Source: Planoprotostelium fungivorum (taxonomy: Eukaryota > Evosea > Variosea > Cavosteliida > Cavosteliaceae). From it: a DNA stretch of 64,000 nt. Made by a program: the position numbers and the translations under genes. The stretch is taken from contig MDYQ01000207.1 in assembly GCA_003024175.1 (NCBI GenBank), positions 1 through 64,000 on the forward strand, read 5' to 3'. Under the pieces are notes generated by a model. The model did not search any database, had not been told where the DNA came from, and worked only from the letters and a program-made list of their open reading frames with translations. How positions within the stretch are numbered: the stretch's first letter is position 1; every line of letters begins with the position of its first letter. This document shows, one piece after another, positions 36,808-48,500 of the stretch.

Positions 36808-39413
36808 ATGTCGAAGAAGATTCAGACGGGTTATTCGTTTGTCGTAGACAAAAAGAACAAAAAAGTCCCTCTCGCTTATAAACCAGATGATCCAAAAAAG
36901 ATCGCCTTAACTGTGGGATCGTGAGTCAATGATTGTAAATACAACACCATCATTGACAATAAACAGCTCTCTGGATTCGGATATCAAAACTCCCTCGAAG
37001 TATTTCCTTCCCGAACACTTCTTCATCACTGCTGCGAACGATCAACTTTCATTGGACAGCGCTGCGTTCAAGAATGAAGGATTTGAATCCATCCGAGTCA
37101 ATGGTCAAGCCATCTCCCAGAAAACAGCCATTCAGCCCGGCGACAAGATCTCGTACAGGACACTCTCCTTTGAAATCGTCACCAACGATGTCGTAAGTCA
37201 TTCGACCTTCGTTTCATCCTGATTGATCACATCACAGATCCAGCCACAGTCCTCCAAGAAGATCGTAATCACCAAGCCGAAGACAGACACTCAGGACGAA
37301 GAGAACAAGAAGCCCGCAGATGAGACTCTGGAGCCCACCGACGACACGAAAGAGGTCACACCTCTCATTGGATCTTCTGAAGAGATCAAAGAGAGCGACA
37401 TCAACCAAGTCACAGACAGTTCCATCCAATTGAATGATTCTGAAGAAGGTCCCTCCGTGAAGAGTGCCAAGAAGGGCAAGAAGATGGACCCGCCAGCCGA
37501 CAAGTCTGTTCAGCAGAAGACCACCAAGGGCGGCAAGAAGGCCGTTGTAGAGGACGACGTTACGTCGGGAGAATCACCTCTCATCAGCAAGAAGGAGATG
37601 ATGAGAGCTCTCAAGGCCAGCGGAGCGAGGCACTCGACCGAGTCTGAGGAGATGGATATAGAGATGGTAAAGAGGGAAGCGGAGAAGATCGAGGCAGGAG
37701 AGAAGGAAGAGGAGGCACAGGAGGAAGAGGACGAGGCCGAGGAGAAGCCAACCAAGCAGAAGAAGGGAAAGAAGGCACCTGCGAAGAAGAACTCGAAGAA
37801 GGCCGCCGTCGTGGAAGAGAAGGAAGCCGAGGGAGAGGAAGAAGCTGTAGAGGAACCATCCAAGAGACAAGCCAAGAAGGGAGAGAAGACGACACTGAAG
37901 AAGACTGCCAAGACCACCGCTGCGGAGGAGACTGTTGAGGAGGAGGAGGGAGAGAAAGAGGGAGAAGAAGAGGAGACAACGACCAAGAATGACACCAAGG
38001 AACCCGCCTTAGAAGAGGAAAGCGAGAAGGAAGAGGAGGAGGCTGAGGAAGAGCCAACGAAGAAGCAGAAGAAGGGAAAGAAGGCCCCCGCTCCCAAGAA
38101 GGCAGCACCGAAGAAAGTGACCACTCCGAAGAAAACCGAGACAGAGGAAACGGAAATCTCTGAGGAATACAAAGAAGAGGAGAAGCCAACCGAGAAGCAG
38201 ACGAAGGGAAAGAAGACGCCCACTAAGAAGACACCCACCAAGAAGACATCCGTGGAAGAAGAAGCTGAGGAAATCAAGCCAAAGACTCCCACGAAGAGCG
38301 GCAAGGCGAAGAAATCAGTTGTAGAGGCTGAAGAGGTGGAGTCTGCCGAGGAAGAGGAGCCTGAGGAAGTGAAGAAGGAGACCAAGAAGGCTAAGAAGTC
38401 CACCGACAAGAGGAAGACCAAGGAGAAGGAGGAGACCAAAGAAGAAGTTGGTACCGAAGACGAAGAAGAGGAAGAAGCTGCACCAAAGAAGCTGCGCGAG
38501 AGGAAGGCGAAAGCTCAGCCCGTTCAGAATTCCGATGAAGAGGTGAAGTGACTCGTTGTAGATCATCGGTCTCATCAGAAATAGGAGGAAGAAGAGGACG
38601 ATAAGGGTGCCGCGGATAAGTCCTTCGCAGAAGGTATGATGTCATCACATGTCTTTACGTTAAATTGACATTCTTCAGTCAGCGATGATGAAGAGGAAGA
38701 GGTGGAAGAAGAAGAAGAGGAGGAAGAAGAGGAGGAAGAAGAGGAAGAAGAAGAGAAGCCTAAGGGTAAATCCTCTCACAAGAAGAGAACCTACGTACCC
38801 CCCGTCGTCAAATCATCCAAAATCGACCGCATCACTGTCAGCGTGACCTCCAAGCCTAAGAAGGTAAATTCCTTTCATCTCTGTCAACTCCATCTCATCT
38901 CATCATCTCACCAATCACATCATCTCAATCACACCATCTCAATCACATCATCTCAATCACACCATCTCAATCCCATCATCTCAATCACACCATCTCAATC
39001 ACATCATCTCAATCACACCATCTCAATCACATCATCTCAATCACATCATCTCAATCACATCATCTCAATCCCATCATCTCAATCCCATCATCTCAATCCC
39101 ATCATCTCAATCACATCATCTCAATCCCATCATCTCAATCACATCATCTCAATCACACCATCTCAATCACATCATCTCAATCACACCATCTAATCATCTC
39201 CTCACACGATCAACTGATGACGATCAGGCCACCCCGAAGAGCCTACCCAAATCACCCAGAAGCAGAAGAAATACAAAGGAAGAGAAGAAGGAAGAGAGTG
39301 TGACCAAGCAAGCGCTCCAGATGGAGAACGAGAGGAAGTCTTACCTCAGGATCACGAGGCCCGGTGTCGTAGAGAAGATGGATCTACCCAAGACGAGATC
39401 CGGTAGAGTCTGA
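36808..39413 (+). CDS. Lys/Glu-rich low-complexity protein with a small folded N-terminus
   Basis: Exon 1 (MSKKIQTGYSFVVDKKNKK) and exon 2 (KYFLPEHFFITAANDQLSL, FESIRVNGQAISQKTAIQPG, DKISYRTLSFEIV) form a compact domain of about 110 residues. The VNGxxI...LxxGDxIxYxxxxFEI pattern is reminiscent of an FHA fold, but the phospho-binding residues are not obvious. The third exon codes about 430 residues of alternating acidic and Lys/Pro runs (KKGKKAPAKKNSKKAAVV, TPTKKTPTKKT), then a long Glu run at about 38700-38755, and a basic C-terminus (KSLPKSPRSRRNTKEEKK, KMDLPKTRSGRV). Such composition is typical of nuclear or nucleolar chromatin-associated or chaperone proteins. The exact function is unknown. 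The last intron is swollen by a minisatellite. Confidence 0.8.
38905..39190 (+). repeat. 14-bp minisatellite inside an intron
   Basis: About 20 tandem copies of TCATCTCAATCACA with variants (CACCA, CCCAT in place of CACAT), between a donor at about 38874 (AAG|GTAAAT) and an acceptor at about 39229. Because 14 bp has no stop in any plus frame, it appears as an open frame of SHHLN/ITSSQ repeats, but the flanking splice sites and the peptide join (SKPKK to ATPKSLPK) show it is intronic. Confidence 0.85.
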
Positions 39414-39698
39414 CGGACCGAAGAAGTGAAGCCCGTCCTCTATATACGAACGAACCGATGTCGTTGTCTCTATCGTGTCTTCCATGCGTGATGATGGTCG
39501 CTGTCGGTGATGATGATGATGAGCGCTGTCGTCGATGAGATTGTCTCGTTGTAGACTGCTGCGAAGAATTCTCGTAATTTGTGCGAGACGAAGACTGACC
39601 TGATAAATTTCGGCGATATATAACTCTGTAATGACTCTTCGCATGTCTTCTGTCACAGGGTGTATACAACACTCCACGATGTGGGGTGTGTCCATCAC
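39384..39698 (-). CDS. Possible small minus-strand gene
   Basis: An open frame with an internal ATG (MDTPHIVECCIHPVTEDMRR, VITELYIAEIYQVSLRLAQI) reads like protein for about 50 residues, then turns low-complexity (His run, Ser/Arg). Its 3' part is antisense to the last exon of the Lys/Glu-rich gene, so the true end may be earlier. A possible intron near 39531-39600 contains the GTTGTAGAC element. No family recognised. Confidence 0.25.
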   Translation of the reverse strand: MMDTPHIVECCIHPVTEDMRRVITELYIAEIYQVSLRLAQITRILRSSLQRDNLIDDSAHHHHHRQRPSSRMEDTIETTTSVRSYIEDGLHFFGPSDSTGSRLG

Positions 39699-39779
39699 TA
39701 GGAGAGGATGGGCTACAATTCAACGTATATGTACATCTTTAATGACGATTCACACAAGAGATCATCCAAATGGTTCGAT

Positions 39780-41773
39780 TCATCCTCCCTGAGACCACTC
39801 TGTCTTCAGATACTCTGTCATAGTCATTCGACCCCTTCGATCCACAGACAGTAACTTGCTCAATATGTCCTTGGCTCCCATCGTCACCACCTCAGACAAG
39901 TCCACCTTACCCTTCATGATGACATCTACGTCAGAGAAGGGTGGTTTACCGGTCAGCTGATGGATGTAAGTCGTAGACGAGTCTGTGTTGATGATCACCA
40001 GAGTGAACAGAATGACACCGGCGGACCATGCATCGGAGGAGGGGCCGTCGTATTCTTGACCGTTGAGCATCTCTGGGCTGTTGTTGAGGAGTGTGCCACA
40101 GTAAGAGCTGCAGAAGGAAGAATAGTTACTGAGGCCAAAGTCGATGAGACAGACTCTACCTCCATTTCCCACCTGTAGAGTCGTCAGACAGGTGATCTCG
40201 GTGATGGTCAACGTGATGACTCACCATGATGTTCGCCGGCTTCACGTCTCTGTGGCTGATACCTCTCTTGTGACAGTATGCCAGTCCTTCTGCCAATTGA
40301 TTGAACAGACACTTGACCTCGTTCTGTCTCATCGTTGATCCTCTCTCCTCGATGTATCTCTCCAGCGTGACTCCTTGCACAAACTCTGTGACCAAGTGAT
40401 AATGACTTGGAGTCTGAATGGCTTCGATGAGCTTGAGTACATTCGGATGTGACAGATTCCTGAGTATCTCCACTTCCTTCATGGAGGACAGACACATGGC
40501 AGTCTCTTCACCTTTCTTGATGGACTTGATCACAAACTGCATCATCGTCAATTGAATTCACTTGATGGAAGACTCACGCGGTTTCCGTTATGGTCGCGCG
40601 CTCTCGCAACGCTGTACGCCGACCCCTTCTTCATGTAATCTATCATCTTGTATTCTGATAGATTTCTCTTCTTCTTCCACTGACTTGTTGCCTCTTCTCC
40701 TCCTTCGTTCGTGTTGATCTTGTCGAAGTCTTCTTCCAACTGATCACAAGTTGTCTCGAACACCGACAAAACGTTCATGTCTAAGGACCCTGTCATCCTT
40801 CCCTTACAGTAGTTATAGATGCCTCTCATGTTCTGCAAGGTCTGATCTCTCTTCTCTGTCGAGTGTCATTACCGTCGAGATGATGAGCGTGATCACCTTT
40901 CGCCGGCTCCATGTCTTCTGTCCACATCTGAGTCGGTTGGTCTGCATTGCGCTCTCTCTGGTTGGGTCGTTCACATTTAGAAAGGTTGTTGCTGTTTTCA
41001 TCTTGGACAGAGATCTCATCGAGGGATATCATCAGGTGATGGTGATCATCACCGTCTCTTCCAACGAAAAATATGGTACACGAGTAATACAATTCTGCAG
41101 GAAGATCAGTCTGAACAGAAATAGAGACGATACCTCTTCGTCGATCGAGCATGATCTTTTCACGAACGAGTTGCTTGTGTCCAGGACAGAGTATTTTGGT
41201 GTCCGTGCGATCTCTCCATCGATTGAAAGCTAACGGCCAGACATCAAGTTCACCTGCTATGATGTCAGGATGATTAGACGATCATTGATGAACATCACCT
41301 ACGAGAGTAGCGTCTCTCGCGGAGTGGGTCTTTCTGATGCAAGTTGAGATGTCATTCTTCTCATCCCACCGAATGAGCCGGGCGGAAAGTCCGCACGCCT
41401 CTTGGAGAAGGACTCCCCACTGCTGATCTTCGACACACAAAAGACGGTCTGAATAGAGCGGTACGGGTGGCAGCTGTTGGAGGTAGAGGAGCAGCCGCCC
41501 GCGCACTTGTGATCTCCTCATCCGATAACGTGTTCTATGGATGAGTCCCTCTGTCTGCTCTTTCTCCAGTATGCAAGTGTAAGAAGATGTCCATATCTCT
41601 TCTGGAAAGACTGAATCTGTTCGTCTGATTCTCGTATTTTGTAGTTTAGGGACTGAGAAACCTAAGATGCTGGCAGCCGCCTGATTGAGGTACTCGATCT
41701 TCAGAACATCATCTACCTCCAAAGTCAGGAGAAGTAGTCCTTCGGTAGAATGAGCCAATAACTCGGCCTGCAT
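39780..41773 (-). CDS. PAS-like sensor / Ser-Thr protein kinase, copy B
   Basis: Paralogue of the gene at 1431-3420, in opposite orientation. Same parts in the same order: PAS-like N-terminus (STEGLLLLTLEVDD, KIEYLNQAAASILGF), GRDGDDHHHLMISLDEIS, then the kinase domain with FVIKSIKKG, HRDVKPANI, LIDFGLSNYS, LLNNSPEML and LTGKPPFSDVDVI; it ends SQGG. Intron positions match copy A. The intron at 41095-41133 is 39 nt here, so unspliced transcripts stay open and would add 13 residues (SISVQTDLPA region). The kinase half and its introns are almost identical to copy A at the DNA level, while the PAS exon is clearly more diverged. Start ATG 41773 follows a shared AGGACACG leader. It diverges from PIEZO across about 730 bp. 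Confidence 0.85.
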
Positions 41774-42506
41774 CGTGTCCTATCTCTTGCAGTAAGAGAT
41801 TGACCCACCCAAGCCTTGTCTCAGATCGTGTTATCAGAAACGCAGATTCCCGACATTACACTTCATCCCCCAGCGACCGTATTTGTGGTTGCAGCGTAAC
41901 GGCCGTGTAATAAGAGAAATTAAGTCACCACATCACCCTGAGGTGCTCATTTATGCCAGGGTCAATCTGCGTTGAGATGTAAATATTGTATGGCGTCACG
42001 TGGAATATGGAATCAGGGTAATCCAGGGTGCAGTGAAAGCTATCCCACTTCAATCGTATTTACGCAACGAATATCACGACGTCGTGAGATCTGCCATGTT
42101 CCATGATTCGTAGATTGCATCGCATCAGATTCGCGTTGGAGCGTCCAGATATAGCAGAAGCGTACAATGGCGTCCACTCTCCTCAACAGGAACAACGACA
42201 CTATCTAAAAGGAAAATCATTCGTCTCGTATACCTTTGTCACACTCAGACAACGCAGAGTTTTTATTGCAGAGATGTCATGGCGATACATCCTCCAAGGA
42301 AGAAATCTTCATTCGTCTGGCGATCCAGAATGGCTGTTCCTCGTGATGCGAGTGTGACTGCTTCCTCTGAAATGCTCGTGACTGCTCGCGTCAATAGTCC
42401 ATTTTATTCCTTTAAAGCTTTTATTCAAGCGGAATTTGACCCGATCTTGGACCGCTCATCGAGAAGGAAAGAGGGTGTAGGAAGTCTCATTTGAAAGAGC
42501 TTCAGA
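41774..42506. other. Divergent upstream region of kinase copy B and PIEZO
   Basis: Probably holds both promoters. Two small ATG frames (42103-42357, IRRLHRIRFALERPDIAEAY; 42279-42494, PPRKKSSFVWRSRMAVP) overlap each other and have no recognisable domain, so neither is called. I see no clear TATA box. Confidence 0.3.
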
Positions 42507-45500
42507 ATGAAGGAGACCCTCAGCTTCTTGCTCAGGGTGGTCTATCCATCCATTTTGTTTGCCGCCAGCATTGGAAGGGTTCTGAATGCGATCTCGGCTC
42601 TCTACTTTGCTGGATTCGTCGCTTTTGCTGTATGGGCAACTCAGCGAGCAGCTAGAAACAACAGTGAGATGAATCATATCTCGAGTGGAATGACTAAAGA
42701 CGGTAGCGACAATACCTAGAGTGTTGACTATCATATTACTCACAGTCTCATTGATTGGCGTTGTCGGGAATATAATCGTGACCATCATCGCACAACGTAG
42801 GCCCGAGATCAGAGAGACAGAAAATCCAACAACGGTTAAGAACGTCATCAATTATCTGGGTTTCATGTGAGTCCCATCTCAACCCTTATCATGTCAACCT
42901 TCAACAGACCCGTCGATGATGATAAGACACACCTACGCTTCCTCATATCCGATATCATTGTATCTATCTTCTCATTAGCTCTCTACATTGCCTCTCGCTA
43001 CTCTCCACAGAGTGAGTCGTCTCATTTCACATCACCATTCCATCTCCGTCACAGAATGATGACCCTTCACAGACGAAGCTCTCTCGGAGAGAATCTCTAA
43101 GTCCTCCAATTTCAATGCTGTCATCAACCTCGTGCTGCTTTACATCATCGCCAGCTCATACCCCTCCGTCTTGAACTTAGTCTACATCTTATTATGTGTC
43201 GGCAGCGCTGTCGCCCTACGCTGGGTCAGTGTAGCTCAGATCAATTCGAAGTGAGCTAAATCGAAAAGACATTTATTCTATTTTATTGTTAGCTTATCAT
43301 CTTCAAGGATATGGCCGATTCTGATGATCTACAACGGTGTACACATCATCTTGTTGTATATCGTACAATTTGAACCCATTCACACCAAGATCCCTACGAA
43401 TGTGATGAGAAAACTCGTGGAGAAGTTGTGACGTACGGTAGGTACGTCAGTTCCTGGGAATCTTGGACTATCGAAATTTCAGCGGAAACATGTATCCCAT
43501 CATCATCGCTTATACCACGATCGCTCTACAATTCATGTTGGTGAGGATGATCTTACTATTTTTCTTTATTTTATTTCGTTTTATTTCTGAAACTCGAACA
43601 GGTTTGTCACTGGTATGCCGTCTTCAAGAACTACGAAGATTACAAGACGAAAGAGAAAGATGACAGAAAACCCGACGAAAACTCACCCCTACTGGTTCGA
43701 ACCACTCGCCGCAACACGTGATTCAATCGTAAATTTCACATTTTATTCACCATCTACAACAGCGTACTCAGCCGTAATACGTCCGCCACGATCATCCGTC
43801 ACGGCTGGAAGGTATCCAATTCTCATCGAAATTTCCTCATCGTTGTAGATCCTCGTTCTGACCAGCGCCGTCAATTTCTTCTTCTACCCGAAAGTCATCA
43901 CTATCGGTCTGTTGCTCTACACTTGTTTCGGCCTCATGCTGCCAAAGAAATCAATTATCGCAGCACCCATCATGATGTTTTACACGATTTGCATCATCAT
44001 GGTGGTGTGGATCGTCAACATACCTTTTGATTACCCGGGAGTCGTGAGTCGACATCATGATTTACACGTCGCATCGTCGATGTGATATCATAAATCACGG
44101 CATCATCCATCGATTCACGTCATACATCGTCGATGTGATCACGATGTGATGTTGACATCCATCAGACTGCCGAGCCAGATGCAGATTCTACGAATCCCAT
44201 CAGCAACGTTGGCTTGTACAAGCTCGATCCAAGTATTTGGCACATCGCCTTGCTCCTCTCTTACCTCTGGCTGAACGCCATTTTCTGGACCATCGTGTCC
44301 TCCCACCACCTCCGTGGCATACAAATCGACAGCCCGGTGACGATCTACAACCTGCCGTTTCATTCTGATGAACCCCCAGAGGATGAACCGCAAGCCCACC
44401 GAAGAAGGGTCGACGAAATATCGCAGAAAACACAGGTACTCCTTCGCCTTGAAAAATCAAGTCGTGAGCGGTGGAGATTATTACAAGCAGAAGATCGCAC
44501 CCAAAATCAAGTACCACTTTGTCGGCTTCGTAGACTTTTTCTTGAGACAGTCTTACGTCATCTCTCTCGCCGGATTATGCATTTCCGCTCTGCAGAGAGC
44601 TTCGCTATTCAACACGGGGTGAGTCATCGTTGTAGATCGATCTTCGGAATTTCCGCGAAATCTCCTGAAACTCCGCAGGTACATGGTCTTCTTCATCGTC
44701 TACGTCGTCTCTAGAGATTTGGCAGAGAGGACGTGGCTGACTGTAGTTGTGTACAGTCAGTGTGTCATCATCATCTACTCCCTGTGGCAGATACCGTTCA
44801 CGGTGACTTGGTCGAAAGAGCATCCGGCCCTGGTCAATGAAGTCGGTGAGTTTTCCGTGGAATTTCTGTGAGATTGACGGGGGAAGGGTTGGTACAAGCG
44901 CACGACTCGGGGCAGTTCTTTGTGAACATGCTGCCGAATATCATTGTCATGATGTTTACTGTCATGCAGTGGCATCTCATCAAGGTGCGTCTCTTCTCTT
45001 TCTATTATACACATATCATTCTTTTCATCAACAACATCTTTATTTCGTACTTCTCTTTTCATGATCACGTGCATATGATTCCCCACCGTCTACACAATTG
45101 TAGACTGACCCCTCCAGTATCGCTTCAAGCAGCAACTCGCCCGCCAGCGCCGAGCTCCTACCTTGGACAGCAACTCTCTCACTCCCCAGGACATCCCTCC
45201 ACGCACCCTACCAGAGAAGGTCCTCCATTTCTTCAGAAACCTGTGGGACCAATCGTACGCCTACACTCTGGCCGTATCTTACCTCGTTCTCGTTCTGACC
45301 GCTCTCTCCATCGAGTTCTCGGCCGTATCCATCGTCTACGTCATTTATTTCTTTTTATTCGCGTTCATTCACGTGGCGTCAGAGAGGGCACTGTTTGTCA
45401 TCAAGACATTGTGGGGAGTGGCTACCATTGGATCGGCTGTCATTCTAGTGACGCGGTACATGTACCAGTTCACGCTCATCAGGCAGATTGTAGAGGACCA

Positions 45501-48500
45501 TTTTCCAAAGAATTCACGTATCCTCACATTTTATTTTCGTTTTATTCTTTTTACATCTCCTTGATTCTTCTCAGCCATCACCTTGGAAGATCTGTCACTG
45601 GTGGGGGTCCTCCCGGACGATTCTACAACGAGCCAACTCAGCACGCTGCTCCACGAACTACTGGGTAACATTGTCATTCTGGTCATCTTTGTCTTCCAGG
45701 CCAGAGTCTTCATCAGCCACAACGAAGAGGGAAAACTCACCGTGAAACAACTCATCGTGGAGTCTGGTCTCAGCCAGCGGCTCGTTCTATTGGTCCGGGC
45801 AGTGAAGAGACTACTGGCGCTCTCCCTGCCCCTCTTGACTGCCGTCTGCGTTTGGGCCGTGGTAATCCACGAAGTCAACTTGATTCACTTGTCTTATCTC
45901 TTCCTCTTGATGATATCGGTCTTTCTACCGAGGAGAGTGGACAGCATCAATCTCGCTTTTCTATTGTGGATCGAGGTGAGTTTTCCGCGAAACTTCGACT
46001 CGAAGAGGAAATTCGACGGAAAATTCGACTGACGAGATTGTGACAGGTGGTAGCACTTTCTAAGATGCTCTTCCGGTTCCGATATTTCGACACGTTCCGC
46101 AGAACTGACCGCGAAGTGTTACGCTGGATCGGTGAATTTCATCGAAATTTCGCCCACATTCTGACGTGTACAGGCCTGCCCGTCACATTGAAGCCCTCTG
46201 ACAATCTATGGAACGATATTTTCACGGAAGTTTTCTTGGTCAGCATGTTCTTGCTATTGAGAGTGTCCTCCCGCTGGAAGATCAAGGTGCGTCTCGTTGT
46301 AGATGGACTGAGTCACGTGACTGAGGTCAGGGCTACCGATCGACTTCACCGAGACAGTTTCTGGTGGATACACCGAACATCGTTGTAGAGCCGCAAGAAG
46401 TGATCATTGAACCGCAGAATGACACCACGGTACGATCATTTATTCTATTTTATTATTTGACGATGGTCTCTTTTCTTCCTCTTCGTATCTTTCATCGCTG
46501 AGACGATACAAATATGAAAAAAGAAAAGAGAAAGAAGAAAAGACTGAAAGAAGTAGGATGGTGTCGTAGAGAGGAGAAGCGTAAGCATACGTAACCCTAA
46601 TAGCTTGATCGATGAGGAGACACCAGGCACCCCCAGTTCTGATCCAGAAACGGCGACGAGGTGAATTTTCACTCGATTTTCCAGGACACTATTGAACAGT
46701 GGCAGCAGTATGTCCGTGCTATCTGACAGCACCGTTTTCCCGCCACATTTGAATCTTGAAACAAAAGACCGAGAAGAAGCTGACAACGGTCACTCTTCCC
46801 CCACGACCGATGGAAATGTCGCAGAAAACTCGACGGAGACTCCGATCGACCTCCGAAGGGCAGCTGTCCATACGGTAGTCGACGTCAACCATAATGTCGA
46901 CACACCCATCACGACCACACCTCACGAAGAAAATACGAATGGATCTACAACGAGCCAAGAAGAAATATTCCAAGTCAAGAAACCAGAAATGGATGAAATT
47001 TCACCGAAAAAGAAGGAGAGGTCCCAATTGTACATCTCATTCAAATGGTACACGGAGAATTTTTTCCTCCTGTGGGGATACGAGGTGAAATTTCATCCGA
47101 TTCTACGATGATGACGTCATCAGATCTTCTTTGCCCTGTGTACGGTGTCCCTCGTGGTGAGAAACGATTATTTGGGCCTGATCTTTCTCCTCTTTGTCAT
47201 CATTCAAGACCACTTTGGAAGGAGGATTGCGTTCGGTGCAGGTGAGAACGTGAATTTTCCAAGAAATTTCGTGACGTGTACAGCTTTCCCGCTCTTTTTA
47301 TTATTCTTGGTATTCGTGTTGACGTCGGAATATATCTTTGAATTGGATGCTCCACAGACGCAAGGTGTGTACACTCTTCATTATCTTCTCTCATCTACCA
47401 CTCATATCATACAATCAGTACAATTCTCTCGATGTCATCATCATGATGAACATCTCATCAAATCAAATCAATCAAATCAAACATGTTATCATCCATTCAA
47501 ATCACATCACTTTCGAACATTCAACTCTTCTCAGGCTTCGTCTTCATCTGGAAATCGTTCAATCTGAACGCATGGTGGAACTGGCTCACCATCAAAAACC
47601 CCTCCTTCCGTGTCTCTATGTCCTTTGATTTCATCATCTTCTACGTCGCATCCTTCCTCTGCTTCATTCCTACGGCCAACAAGAACACGTTGTTTATACA
47701 CAGAGACCAATTGAGAGATAACAATGCGGCCAGATTTGCAGATGATCCATAGTGAGTCGTTTTTCTTCTTTATCTCATCATCTTCTCATCGTTTTGTCTT
47801 TTCTTCTTATATCAAGATCGTAACGTCCGATTTCAAAAATGAGAAATATTTTATTTTCAATTTACATTTTCTTTTGAGAATGAACTGATGAGATGTAGCA
47901 CTGGTATGAGGAGAGTTCAATTCATCATCTATCGATTCTCCGCTGACGTCATCCTCGTTACTATTTTCATCATCGGAGCCTTGCAGGTGAGGCTACAGCC
48001 CATCATCTCGTTGTAGATCGATCTAAAAATAGACCAGATCAATCTGATGCGTATGGGTTACATTCTTTTCGCTCTCTTCCTCCTCATCAACAGTCAATCG
48101 GCCTTCTCCCCCACCAGCCGAGGCTGGCAGTGGTTACGTACCTACACCTTCCTGGTCATCGGAATCCAAGTGAAAACTCGACGAAAACTCCCAAACTCAC
48201 GAGATTTCAGTTAATATTCCAGATCCCCGGCCTGGCACAGTGGTCCGGCCTAGCTGGAGAGTGTCACGAAGATGGAAACGAGAAGCCGACTGTTCCAGAA
48301 CAATTCGGTCTCAAATATATGAGCAGCAATCTGTACGACGCTCTCTTTACCAAATGTGGAATCGCTCAAGACATCCTCATCTTACTCCTACTCTGGGCCC
48401 AGAAGAGGGTGAGATTTCATGGGAATTTCACGAATTGACTCGTTGTAGATCAGTAAGCGGCCGGAAATCGAGACGGTGAAGAAGATCGTGAAGGATTACG

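Noticed and set aside
37510-38439. Long minus-strand open frame (about 309 codons) rich in Ser, Val and Phe
   Set aside because: It is the exact antisense of the Lys/Glu-rich exon; AAG/GAG codons read backwards as CTT/CTC give a stop-free Ser/Leu/Phe frame without domain content.
38905-39190. CRISPR-like regular repeats
   Set aside because: Units are directly abutting with no unique spacers, in a eukaryotic intron.
38702-39193. Open frame running through the TCATCTCAATCACA repeats
   Set aside because: Splice sites at about 38874 and 39229 remove it, and the peptide joins correctly without it.
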